Source of the DNA: Porodaedalea pini
Lineage: Eukaryota; Basidiomycota; Agaricomycetes; Hymenochaetales; Hymenochaetaceae
Assembly: GCA_002794775.1 (NCBI GenBank)
Contig: NBAY01000008.1
Span: forward strand, 620,001-684,000
Reading direction: 5' to 3'
DNA: 64,000 nt
A program made the position numbers and the translations under genes. Numbering within the stretch: the first letter of the stretch is position 1; every line of letters begins with the position of its first letter. Below the pieces are notes generated by a model, which did not search any database, was not told the origin of the DNA, and worked only from the letters and a program-made list of their open reading frames with translations. Of this stretch, positions 34,408 through 46,506 are shown one piece after another.

Positions 34408-35725
34408 TTTTCAAAAGTATTTGCACTCATGTGATTTCATCGCGGCACTCAGTATCAAAATGCGCTCTATAGATTCTAATGCAATGCTGTCACAGTTGAC
34501 TACAAGCTCACATCGCAGAGATTAACGAAACTCGTCGTGTTCAAACTCAGATGAGGTGATGAGAGGTATACTTCCACAGAGAATATGTGGTCACAGATAA
34601 GTACAATCATCAGGTCACTGCTGACTGCTGAACTACTCTTCATTGAGCAGGTTATACTAGGTCTATTTATTCCTACAGTACATACAAATTTATTAATCTG
34701 CATACTTGTTTTTATCTACTCATTATCTTAGCTTATAATGCTCAAAAACAGCTTATAATGGACCTGTTTGCATTCACCGATCAGACAATGACACTGGCGC
34801 AACACTCTTCACTATCTGTCATCTTTTCCATACAGAAACTCTACATCGGCCTTGACAAGTCTCTGCATTCACTGAGGAAAGCACCAGCGACTGTCCACAT
34901 CTGACCTATGCTTATGTTTGAGATCCTAAGGGTGTGATCTGTTGCTCTCAGTCTAAAGAAGTAACTATCCAAAGCTGTAAAATCCTGCATGATAGTCAAT
35001 AAGTTGACTGAAGAAAAAGAAAGTTTAATACCAATGGAGGCCCAAATAAATCCTGAAGTGTCACTGGAAGAGGTTGAATTTCATTGCCCTGTGGCCCTAG
35101 CAGGCTGAATGAGATTATGAGGTTATTTCCGGAGTCCAGCATAAATATAAATCCCTGATATTATAGGTGAGTATTTTAAAGAAAGTGCGACAATCAGCCG
35201 AGGATGTGTACCTCTGCGAGAAATGTAGAGATAGCCTCATTCACGCGTAATTGACTTGCAATATGTTTTATAGCCGACTGGTTTGAAAGTAAGCTTCCCG
35301 CGGCATTCATACAGTAGAAGAGACTAACCAGAGCAGCATTATACTTACAAAGGAAAATATGAGGATCTGGCAGTGACAGAAAGGAAAGAACTACTCACCA
35401 TTTTCGCTAGTGTGCCTACCTTTGAAGGAACATCTGAATTGTTCAGGGATTCCAGGATATAAGTAGCAAGGCATCTGGTTTGACCTAGCTGATATCAGCG
35501 TAGAGTTTGAAAGCTAGCGAATCCAAAATAATAGGTACCATCGTAGAATACAACATATAAATGGGGACTAGACTTCTTGGAAAACCCATGCATCTGTAGG
35601 AGATTTGGATGTCTACATGCTGTCTAAGTCTCGCTAGGCAAACGGAAACAGCGTGTACTTACTTCAGCTCGTGCCAGAGTTTGACTTCACTCACCCAATC
35701 CTATTACGAGTGAGTGAAGAGACCT
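34408..35725. other. AT-rich decayed region
   Basis: No intact gene. Minus-strand fragments (NEAISTFLAEVHILG; LDSGNNLIISFSLLGPQG; NLLTIMQDFTALDSYF) are read in different frames and could be the decayed 3' part of the gene relic at 35.7-36.7 kb. I cannot assign a domain. Confidence 0.4.
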
Positions 35726-36672
35726 TTAGTTGAGTACAGATGAACCTACCTCTCTTTGCTCTTCGTCATTCCCAACGAAGGTCCTGACAAGCCGCCTTTC
35801 TCCCTTAACTATCGCATAGCTAAGACTGGAGAACGTAGCCGCCGGGCTTCGTGCCGGGTCTTCAGGCGGAATCAATTGCACATCGCCGATACGGGCTTCA
35901 TCGTACTTGATACGCCACAAATCGACTTTAATCCGAAAGCATGGATGTTGCATTTAACTGACTTAAGATAAGCGAGGAGCTCGTCGTCAGGATGATTGAA
36001 TGGAGCCCGTGACACTGTGAGACCGCCGAGGTCTGTTGATAGATCGGCATTCTGTCGAGTACCACGTTTGGGGGTTTGTGTATCTACGGCTATCCTAAAG
36101 AGCAAGCTGAGCTGTTTGGATGATACTTAGTGAGCACGAGAGAACGTGGGAAGCAAAGTATATCCTTTTAGTTTCTCAATCGCCATATCGAGGGCAACCG
36201 AATGAGCATCTAGATCGCCCTCCATCTTGTACCTGCTTATGACACGGCTTGCATAGCCTTTCTTCCCGGTAGGTTTCAGATCCTCATGAATCTTGAGCAG
36301 CAGACTTAGAATTCTCGAATGAGCCAGATGATCAAACGCCACGGAAGTAAAGGACTACTTACAACCCAAACTCCTGCATTTTTCGGCCAAGTTTGGAGGT
36401 GCGCGTGGGTTGCTTTCGTCAAAATGCTCTCGAAGTAGGAGCAGGAAGTCTATGACTCTCCGGATCAGCATGATGCGCGCTGAGTCATTCTCATCGACCT
36501 CCTGGATCATTCTTTAGCGCCTCTGCTTTACATCGAAATTTCAGAAGCGGCGCACCCTAATCGTCTCCAAGATCTGTTGGACTATCTTCGCAGCTCCCTT
36601 TGTTGGCACGAAGTTCATAGCCTCAGATACATTTTCGGCAAGCTTGGCCAAAGTGCTTGCAGAGCTGATCAT
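35726..36672 (-). pseudogene. Relic of an N-terminal helical-domain gene (copy 1)
   Basis: A Met codon at 36672 opens SSASTLAKLAENVSEAMNFV and PTKGAAKIVQQILETIR. Stops interrupt it (RRF*NFD, QRR*RMIQ) before ARIMLIRRVIDFLLLLREHF. Further exons give LAHSRILSLLLKIHEDLKPT, YKMEGDLDAHSVALDMAIEK, LTVSRAPFNHPDDELLAYLK and AIVKGERRLVRTFVGNDEEQ. The first part resembles the helical N-terminal adaptor of basidiomycete NLR-like or kinase-like proteins (inference). The block order is the same as in copy 2 (56.7-57.5 kb, plus strand). It is not functional. Confidence 0.6.
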
Positions 36673-38513
36673 GGTAGTCCGAGATATGCGCACTCAAAGG
36701 ATTTTAGTCAAGGGCATGCAGTATTATCGAGTTTGAGCCTGAGTTTATGAGCTGCGAGTAGATAGAAGTAGAAATGTGCTTGAGAAAGTGAGAAGTGTGG
36801 GTGTGGGAGGTGAAATTTGTACCAATATATTGGGGCATTGATTTCCAATTATACTACATGGGCTATGCATCTGCAAGGCGCTTGTCTGTGCTGGAAACAC
36901 TCAAGCGATAGTGAAGTAGAGTGCAATACCTTCTACCACAAAAGGAGCATTTAGCTCTCTACGTAGCGACCTGAAAGGTTCGTATTAATTGATGTATTTT
37001 TGATCGAGTATTCCTGGCAGAGCATTTTAACACGGAGATAGTCCGTCGAAAGCTGTGCAATGTATTGCATGTAGTGTAGAGTCTACACAGACGAGATGCA
37101 ACCAAGGCTATACACAGTGCTTCAGCCAGATAGACGTGCGTTGATGAAGGATAATCTTGTCAAGACAGTTGAAATTGCCGGTGCTGTGGGGAGGATGAAT
37201 GTGAGAGGCATAACACGTCAAACGCGTTATCACATATTCGATATTCACATCTGCCGCGACTTCCGGGTCATCAATATCATCGCTTTACAGTATAACAGTA
37301 AGTGGTGTTTCAAGGACACTTACATGTATTTCTCCACAGATTCATAGTCCCATCTAGGGCAGGTCTGTCGCTCGGAAGCATTCAAACCATATTCTTTGAG
37401 AGGGCACGGTGAAAAACTGGAGCGTCCGCCAGAACCGAGACAAAGGGGATGCAGCTGAAAGCAACCCCCCTGCTTTCAAATTGCATGAGTCTCGAAATCT
37501 GTTGCTGCGATGCGGTATCGGTATGAAGTCTCTTGCTGAGGCAAGCCTGAGACCAGCTCTCCTGAAGATTAGCATTTTTCCAGCAATTCCGTAGATACGT
37601 CCATCCAAAACGCCTCCCACAACTTCTGCTCTGCCTCCCAGAGCTCGACTGTTGCTCACTCCATATTGTTGTCGAGAAAGGGCTTTATCATCGTGTAGTG
37701 TACAATACGAACGTTCCCGTCGATAGCCTGCCAGAGCGCTGGGCTGGGCTGTTTTATGGCAAGATTCGCATATGTACGATAGGAGCACGACCTGCGCAGC
37801 AAAGCACTAGTGGGTTTTAGAATATCTGTTTGGCATCGAGGTGCCGATATCCCTCCGAGCCGATCTTGTTGAGTGTTCGTCGAACACGGCAGTTGATGTG
37901 CGCAGGAACTTCATGTCCGCATTGATATATTGAAGCTCAGCGCAAAGCCGCGAGCATCGCCATAAACGTCTGGAGTGGCGACGACGGCAAATGGCAACCA
38001 ACTTATGCTTAGCACTCATAGAGAGATGTTGCCATACTGTTCTAGCGGTCAGCACGTTTGTACTTTCTTCTTTTCGTACCAGCATCTTTACAAATGGCAC
38101 TCGTAATCTTTGTGAGCTTGATTTGGTATCATCCAGCCTGACATGAATCCTACAGATCACTGCCGCATTTTTGAATCAGACTTCTCCATTTCTGTAGAGA
38201 AGCTTAAACCTGAGTAGCAAGATTTGAGTTTTGACGAAAGAGAGGAGAGGGTGACCACCAAGGACAAGCTTAAATTGAAACAAGTTGAAGGCGCGTGGCC
38301 GTATGTGTACGTAATTATGCTTCAGGGCCAGTCGATTGGCGTGTCGCGTCCTTCGCCACTAATATCTCAGTCCGCGACTTCCTCCGCGACCACCAGCGAG
38401 TTAGCGACCAATCTCAGCGAAACCTACATACGATCCACTCTCTCTTGTCTTGAAACTCTAGTTCTGTCTCTCAGCCGTTATTCAGACGACACCGGCGACT
38501 CATCAGGAACGAC
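36673..38513. other. Gene-poor region upstream of CDT1
   Basis: No supported gene. Frames of 60-140 codons on both strands (for example 37354-37788 minus and 37096-37347 plus) lack domains and splice context. The last 100-200 bp should contain the CDT1 promoter. Confidence 0.5.
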
Positions 38514-40395
38514 ATGTCTGATCTCTATACCGCCCTTCGCGTCTCGCCTCGTAAAAAGCGCGCGTATAACAGCGACGACGAGGACGATGTCCTGACTCCG
38601 AAGAAACTTCGAACCATGTGAGTAACTAAGCAACTGTTATAGCGAAGAGAGTTGCTGAGCGAATCTAGGGCTCCCACTCCTCCTGCTACACCGAGGAAAG
38701 CCACTTCGTCAACATCTCTACCTCAACACCTTGCCCGTTTCCAGTCCTTGCAGAGCTCTCTCCACCATGCTTTGTCTCATTCGCTTGCTACTGCAGCTGT
38801 GTGTCCATCGTCAGACACAGGAATCGTCCCAAATGTCTTAAACGACCACACTCTGACCTCCGCTTCGGGCCTCAGCCGGACATGCACGCTGGATGATATC
38901 AAACGCCTTTGCTGGCTCTGGGAGTGGGACGGAAAGGAACCACCCTCTAGCGATGATGATAATCCCTTCCTTGAAAGCTCTGAACCCAAGGTTGAGCATC
39001 CTAAACAATGGAGCCGTGGCGGTACAGGGCTAGTGATCACACCGACCACTCATTTGCCGAAGTCGGGCGGGAAACGTATCCCAGCCTATGGTATTGGTAT
39101 TGAAGTTGAGATGGATATCGACAAGCAGATGACAGGTGGCATGGCTGCTGTGGCTCGCTGGACAGCAAGTGGCGACCAGCGAATGAAATCCCTCACGAGG
39201 AAATTGCACAGTTGGGTTGAGGTTAGTCTTAGCTAGCGTACTTCGGAAAAAAAACAGCCTAATAAATGTTCACGGTGTAGCTGCATCGAAAATCTGCCGA
39301 CATTCCCAACATCCCTCTTGCAGACCTTCCTCCGCTCATTCAACCGGCGACCAAGCAATCCTCACTGACGCAGCGACTTGCTTCTCTATCCCCCAAATCC
39401 CCCAAATCAGCAACACCTTCACGATCAACTGCTCCTCTCGATTACCCTCCCTCACCTACGCGCTCAACTCCAACAAAGCCACGCGTCATTGCTGGGAAGC
39501 GCACTCCGAGAGAATTCGCAGTTCCTTTTCCAATCACTCCGACATCACTTTCACGGCATAAAACAACAGCGAAACCTTCAGATATACCTTTCCCTCAAAC
39601 CCCTTCCACGTCACGAATTTCGAAAATATCTCCAGTCACTCCGAGCACTCCTCGAGCACTGGCCGTATCGAATGCGTCAGGTTGTTCGAGACCATCTACG
39701 CCTGTAAATCAGACCGGATCAAATGCTGGTACTGCTCCGGAGACCCCGACAACCTCGCGTCGTGCAGCGCTTTACGAGCGCATTCGCAAACGATCGGAAT
39801 CTCAGGTGCCTGCAACGCCCTCCAAGACTCGCATAACGACATCAGCTCGTATGACGAAGGACCAACTCCTGAAGCTCGGCCAGGACGAAATGCGCCGGCG
39901 TTGTCTTCTCGGTCGCCTCGGTGGAGTTGCAGAAAGCATCTGGATGTGGGTACAATCTAAACACTGGATGAAACATTTCTCAATATTATACCATTTCTTA
40001 GGTTCTTTGCGTCTCCCACCAACACTACTTCCTTGACCGCAACGCCAAGAAAGCGCCGCTCGCAACCGAGTGATGAGGTTGCGCAGTCAATCGTCAAATC
40101 TTCTCCCGTGCCTATCTCTGTCGCAGAAGCGCACGAATCAATCACGCTGCTCACCTCATTATGCCCCTTCTTCCTCAAGAAGGTCGACGTCGGTGGTGAG
40201 GAATGGCTCGAGATGCCTGCATCCACTGGTGCTTCCCAGCCAAGTGCGCCTGTGAGCCCCGGACGAAGACTTGGGGGTGCGAGCAATAGCGACGACGAGC
40301 TGAAGACCCTCAGTCCGCGACGCGTGAAGCGAGAGGCGGGTGGTCTGCGCGAAGTGCGAGAGCGCATCAAACGCGAGCTCGAGACTTCTGATTGA
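38514..40395 (+). CDS. CDT1: DNA replication licensing factor Cdt1
   Basis: Loads the MCM2-7 helicase at origins together with ORC and Cdc6. Exons: 38514-38617, 38669-39221, 39281-39945, 40002-40395; all junctions are GT-AG and keep frame. The N-terminus is basic ([19 protein letters not shown]). A geminin-binding/winged-helix-like middle domain contains [20 protein letters not shown] and [16 protein letters not shown] long Ser/Thr-Pro linker with many TPxxP sites suits CDK control. The C-terminal MCM-binding winged helix shows [40 protein letters not shown] and [18 protein letters not shown]. The end is Arg/Glu-rich and helical. Sequence and order fit the Cdt1 family of filamentous fungi well. 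Confidence 0.88.
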
Positions 40396-40637
40396 AGCTG
40401 AAGCTTGCATTCGCTTTGGTGCATTCCTTTTCTCCATATCTTCTTCCAATCTACACTACCATCTAGTTGCTCTGCGATACCTTGCTTCATGTCTTTATTC
40501 CTTTCCTTATGATTTCGGTCAATTACAAACAAGTTCAATATTGAATAACTCGAGGCGAAACGAAAGGATATGCATGTACGAGCGCAATCCTTGAGATAGT
40601 ACAGAAATGGCTAAAGACGAAAAACGAATATACAAAG

Positions 40638-42385
40638 TTATGCCGCTACTCCAAGGAAGCGAGCTCTTGCATCTGTCTCGAAATCCGCAACGTTGACAAT
40701 GCAGCCTTCATGACGGCTCTTCTCTGCCGCAAAGACAGCAAGGTGGCTCCGTAGAATATCGTCAACGTCCACGCCGAGCTCATCCTGGCGGCGGGTGCGC
40801 ACCGCCTGTACAAACGCAGCAATGAGCCCAAGGTCGCCGCCTCCGTGTCCACCACCATCGAGCGGTGGGCGGTACACAGTCGTACCCGGTGCAGAAGCGG
40901 ACGAAGGCGAAGAGGATGGGATAATGGATGGAGAAGTAGTAGGCGGTGCACGTGCACGAAAATCGGTGACGGTGAAGGCGGTCATGTCGCCGACGATCTC
41001 GCCGTGCGTGAAGTGCAGACGGGTCTGGCGCTCGCAGATGAGCGAGGTGAAGGCGACCATTGTGAAGGAGACGGTCGCGCCCGAGGAGAACTCGATGTTC
41101 ACCACCTGATTCAAGCGCATAAGTTAGCATATAGTCGTGCCTCAGGTCAGATGAACTCGTGAAATAACGTACTTGATTATCGACGACGTCGTTATCACTT
41201 TCGTAGACACACTTTCCGTACGGCCCGGTCTGCAGCGCCTCGGTGATGTTCTCGATGTCCGGCACGCCATCGACGATGGTGCTGCTGGGCCAGCGCTTGT
41301 TACCACTTTTCACGCGGTCCAGATATACTGTCAAGGCAGAGCACAAGCCTTAGTAAACATGTAATGACTGTAACGAGTAACGTTAAAGTTCACTGCTCTT
41401 CGCGCTGTAAGGGCACTCGCTTTCGATCGGACAGTCAAGGCAACGCGTCGCTGAGCCTGCAGCAAGCGGCTTCTCCGACTTCTTGAAGTGCTGCAACGAA
41501 CCGAAGGAAGAGACGCGTATAGGCGTTGCGGGGGCGAGCATACTGCAGATGATGTCGATGTCACTATTTGCAAATCGCAGATAATCAGCGACGAGCACAA
41601 AGCGAATTGTTTCAAAGATCATACTGGCAGCTCTTCGTCATTAGCGAGAAGGAGGCGTTCTCCTCCTTGCACCAAGCGCCGCGTACATATGAGTGTGCGA
41701 AGTGGTAATAGCCGATAGGCTCGAGATGCTGGATGTTAATCAGCCTTCCGAGACTGCCTGAGTGCATGACTTCCGACATCGCTTTACTGTATGGTGAGTA
41801 GCGCAGCACTGCAAAGTATAAGCATTGATACACCAAAGAAACCGCGTATCTCAGTCGATAGACGAACCATGTCCCATTCCAAAAATGATGCCGGCTTTTT
41901 TGACCGCGTCTGCCATACGCACGCAGTCCTCGATGCTCGTCGCCATCGGCTTCTCACACAGCAGGTCATATCCTTGTTCTGCAAATGCGAGGACGACCTC
42001 GCAGTGCATGCGGTCCTGCACGGCGACGACAACTGCATCAGCGATCCGTGTACCGGAAGTCTTGAGCGATTCGGCGGAGGCAGCGTGGAAGTCCTTCCAG
42101 GTATTGAAGATGAGACTCGCGTCGACAGCGTGCGCGTCCGCCATTGCAGCACGTGTTTTTGGGCGAGGCTCTGCGATAGCGACCACTTTGCATTTGTCTG
42201 GAGAACGGAGGGCGTACTCTGCGTAACCCTTCCAGTCCGACTAAATCAACACACAATTGTTCATGGACCTGCTTACTTACCTGTCCTCGTTGTCCACAGC
42301 CTACGATCGCTAGTGTCACAGGTCTCGAAGCCACATAGTCTTGCGTGCCATTAACGTGTCCACTGAGCACAGACGAGCCATTCAT
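40638..42385 (-). CDS. Gfo/Idh/MocA-family NAD(P)-dependent oxidoreductase
   Basis: Probable sugar or myo-inositol-type dehydrogenase. ATG at 42385. The Rossmann start is [12 protein letters not shown], then an intron, then [19 protein letters not shown]. The family signature [20 protein letters not shown] follows, with the GHVLRYSPY segment next, and a C-terminal substrate domain ([52 protein letters not shown]). A Cys cluster ([12 protein letters not shown]) in the middle is a feature of one fungal/bacterial subgroup of these enzymes. The end is [17 protein letters not shown] with the stop at 40638. Introns near 42.27, 41.86, 41.62, 41.38 and 41.15 kb. Substrate cannot be told from sequence. 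Confidence 0.87.
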
Positions 42386-42808
42386 TTTGACGGAGAGACA
42401 CCAGATATCTCTGTTGACTCTGTGTCTCCTGGTCAAAGATATAGCAGTATCATCCGGCTTGTTATCCGCATGTTCTGCCGTACTGGGTTTGTAGATGCTC
42501 GATGTCGGGCGCGGCCCGCGTGCCAGCGGTGATAGCACCTGCCGAAGCGTTCCATGATTGCCGTCCACCAATGAACAGGAGCCTTTTGGTGAGACTGACA
42601 ACGTTGGTGTCTGTAACGCTGAATTGAAGGAATAAACTGAAAGCAATCGTCCTCAAAAGTAGACGAGCGAGCTGATAAAATTGTCGGTTTTTGAGAACTG
42701 TATACTTTTTTGTTGAAGGTCAAGGGTGGGAATTCCGTAAATTAAAGGAGATAACGGCACAGGCTACGGTAGACTTCCAAAAGAGGGTCCAGGGTAACGA
42801 TCGACACG

Positions 42809-45800
42809 ATGCACGCAGCGGCTCCCGCTGCCAGTGCTACGCTCGCCGCCCGCAGTACTTCGTTTCTTTCCACTCAAACACCATCTCCAGACACTATGGT
42901 TGTCGTACTCGACGCTATAGAATATGAGAAAGTCGACCTCGACGTCGCCGATGAGGGCGCTGTTGGGCAGTCCCTTCTCGATACTTCGAGTCGGCATGCT
43001 CCCGAACTAACGAAGACTCGACGACTCCCCACTTTATCTCGCAGAGGACGTTGGATCCTTAGACTCACTGTCGTTTCCCTGACCCTCGTTTTGACTCTTG
43101 TCTTTGTCAAAGTGGCTGGGAGGAAGCGGGACAGAAAGGAGTTTGAGCTACTTTCGTCCCTGGTCGAAGACAACGGTAGCGAGAACCGCGCCCTCGGATG
43201 CTTAAACACGATGTTGGATTCGGAGAAAACAGAGAAGTTATTCTTGTGAGTATCGAATTTCGGGTGCATTGGACCTCTGGCGCATATACTCTTTGCTACT
43301 TGGCTATACGAAAGTAATTATACTTAATTTTTGAAGGAGTATACCGTCTACGAAGAGCGCAATTCATGCCTCTCGCAAATATGCCGGACATCCGCATATC
43401 GCTGGCTCTCCTGAAGACTTTGAGGATGCTAAGATTATTCTTGAGCTTTTCCAGACACAGTTCGCCATATCTATCCCGGAGGATGAACCGATCTTCCCCT
43501 CAGGTACACTGAAGTCCCGCAGGGCCACGCTTGATATCCCGTCCCTCACGGCCCCTCAGGCGTGGATTGATGTCTACTACCCTATAATGAACACGCCACT
43601 CGACCGCAGCCTCGAGATCCTTGACGCAGATGGCAATGTATCGTGGGCAGCGGATCTCGTAGCGGATCTCGTGGAGGACGGGGACTTTGGCGATCACGAT
43701 GCAGCGAAATATCGCGACGCCGTCCCGACCTTCCACGGCCTTAGCAAGGGCGGTGAGGTCGAAGGCGAGCTGATCTTCGCGGGTTACGGACGCAAGGAAG
43801 ACTATGATGCACTCGAGGCCGCAGGCGCGAACCTTACGGGCAAGATCGTGGTTGCACGATATGGTGAAAATTTCCGCGGCCTCAAGATAAAGGGAGCGCA
43901 GGAGCGTGGGGCCGTTGGCGTGCTTATCTATTCGGACCCGCGTGATGACGGCGCGGTTACTGTCGAGAACGGGTACAAGCCGTACCCAGCCGGGCCTGCT
44001 CGCAACCCGACTTCCGTCCAGAGAGGATCCGTGCAATTCATTTCATTATACCCTGGGGACCCGACTACGGTAAGTTGGATATCTAAAGAGAGAAACATTC
44101 TCGCTCATCCAATATGTTTTAGCCGGGATACCCTGCGTACGAAAATACGACGCGTGCAGAAGCTATTAACAAGCCCTTTATTCCCAGTCTTCCCATCTCG
44201 TGGCAGAACGCGCAGAGGTTGCTCGAGGAGATTGGAAGCTCTGCCGAAAACCGTTTGATCACCGGCAAGCCAAGTGCTCGGAAAGTAAAGCTCGTGAATC
44301 ATGTCGATGACAAGGTCATGCCCATCTGGAATACAATGGCTGTGATACCTGGACACATCAAGGACGAGGTTGTCATTGTGGGAAACCACAGAGATGCATG
44401 GGTCTTGGGCGGCGCGGACCCGACCTCCGGAACTGTCTCCCTGCACGAGATCATTCGTGGCTTCGGCACACTCCTCCGCTCTGGCTGGAAGCCCCTGCGT
44501 ACCGTCGTCTTTGCAAGCTGGGATGCAGAAGAATATGGCCTTGTCGGCAGTACAGAATGGGGTGAGGACTTCGCAGATTGGATTAAAGATCACGTCGTGG
44601 CGTACCTCAACACGGACGTATCCGCCTCGGGCTCCCGCTTCACTGTGGGCGGATCTCCCTCGCTGGCGCCACTGATCGCGAAGACTGCTAAGGACCTGCC
44701 ACACCCGACGAAGAAGGGCAAGACCCTGTGGGATGCACTCGAAGATCAAGGACCATTCGAAGGTGCATTTGACCCGGCGTTCCAAGCGCAGTACGAAGCC
44801 GTCCGGCATGCCAGGTCTTCCTTGAAGACTGGTGTCCCCGCGCTTGGCTCTGGTAGCGACTACACGGTCTTCTTGCAACGCATTGGTGTATGGTGTCTTC
44901 CAATGAATACACGCATGAATGCTAATATATTATGATAACAGGTTGCTAGCTCTGACCAAGGTTTCTCTGGTACTCCACACGATGCGCCATACCACTACCA
45001 CTCCATCTATGACTCCGAGAAGTGGCAGGAGGTATACGCAGATCCCGGTTTCCACAGACATGTAAGCAGTACTGAAATATTATACTTTCGATGTCAACTT
45101 ATGCGTACCTTTCTCCTTGTAGATTGCCATTGCAAAGAACCTGGGTCTCTTGACTTTGCGCATGGTGAATGCCATTACGTTACCTTTGAACACTACTCAA
45201 TACGCTCTGGAGCTCGACGACTACTTGGACATGTGCGTGTAGTATCAGCGTTAGCGTCGGGTTTTTGTTTTTGATAACAACAATATCTTCCACAGCGTCG
45301 AAAACATTGGTTCGGCACATGTTGCGGCGCCGGACTTCTCCGCGCTGAGGAAGTCCATTAAGAACCTGCAGAAGGCGAGTTTCGCCCTGGACAAAGAAAA
45401 GGACGAGGCAGAAGTCGAGCTACGTAAGCTGCTCGAAGAGATGCGCAAGAATATCGCGAAGGGCCTTGACAGCAACAGTCCTAGACGCAGTGGTATCTGG
45501 GAGATTATCCGTTCATTTGTTGGTCGCATGTTCGGCTTCCGGCCTCCGCCCCGGTCATCGTACCGCTCCGGTGTCAGTTCATTCGAGGAGTCATTCGAGG
45601 AGTGGTTAGATCACAAGGACTCACTGGAGCGCGATTCGGAAGTCGCGGAGCACGAAGGGCGCGGCAACTTGCGTGGCCACCCGCCTCCCCCACCGCCGGA
45701 ACGCGTACGGATCGCTGAGCTCTCGCTCGGAGACATCCCCTTACATCGCTTCACCGAGGCTGTGAAGCGCGTACGGCGCGCGAACAAGAAGCTTTCATCG

Positions 45801-46091
45801 TTCGAGCGTGGATTCATCTCGAAGGGCGGCATTAAGGACCGGGAGTGGTACAAGCATCTCGGCGTCGCTCCGGGAAAATGGCTGGGTACGTCTTTCTCCT
45901 CCCCTCCTTGCTCTTCTTACCTTTATCATGTTGCTGCTTATACTAACTACTCGCCTACAGGTTACGGTGCAACGACGCTACCCGCTCTCACGGAAGCCCT
46001 TACCATCGAGCAGAACACGACCCTCGCAGAATACGAAGCAGAGCGCCTGCAGAAACTAATCGATAAGCTCGCCTCCGACATCTCCGTCTAA
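42809..46091 (+). CDS. M28B zinc peptidase, transferrin-receptor/Vps70/GCPII-like
   Basis: Type II membrane peptidase of the vacuolar/endosomal route. ATG at 42809; cytosolic tail of about 85 residues, then an anchor (LRLTVVSLTLVLTLVFVKVA). Luminal part: EKLFLSIPSTKSAIHASRKY, a protease-associated domain (LIFAGYGRKEDYDALEAAGA, GKIVVARYGENFRGLKIKGA), then M28 with zinc ligands His in VGNHRDAWVLG, Asp in GGADPTSG, catalytic Glu and ligand Glu in WDAEEYGLVG, Asp in YLNTDVSASG and His in PYHYHSIYDS. The C-terminal TFR-dimerisation-like domain ends at 46091. At least six introns join in frame. The ligand set is complete, so catalytic activity is likely. The gene truncated at the window start (1-496) is a paralogue. 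Confidence 0.93.
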
Positions 46092-46506
46092 TCATCCCCT
46101 TGCACCGCGTGCAGCGTTGACCCCCCTCCTTGATAAGTGTAGCACTCATTTTTGAAAAGATTTGAACTAGGATATGTATCATATGTTCGCTAATTACAAT
46201 AATGTACATGTAGAGCAGAGCACAGCGCTTGGCAGACGGTGAAATGGCGTTTTAAGACAGAGATCTTGTTGCTTATCTGAGTCCAAGCGTGTCAGGAGGC
46301 AGACAATCGAGAAAAAAGTCAGAGGGATCCGTGGACCGAGGTAGATCAGAGTGAACAAGCGATGATTGACGCCCCCGACGCGTAAATAAGTGTAAATAAC
46401 GCGCATCGAAATTGCGTTTTCCCACATGATATTTTTTATTCTGAGCTTCGATGCTCACGCGACGACAATCCGACATCCAACACTCACCGTTCTCTCCCAC
46501 TGAAAC

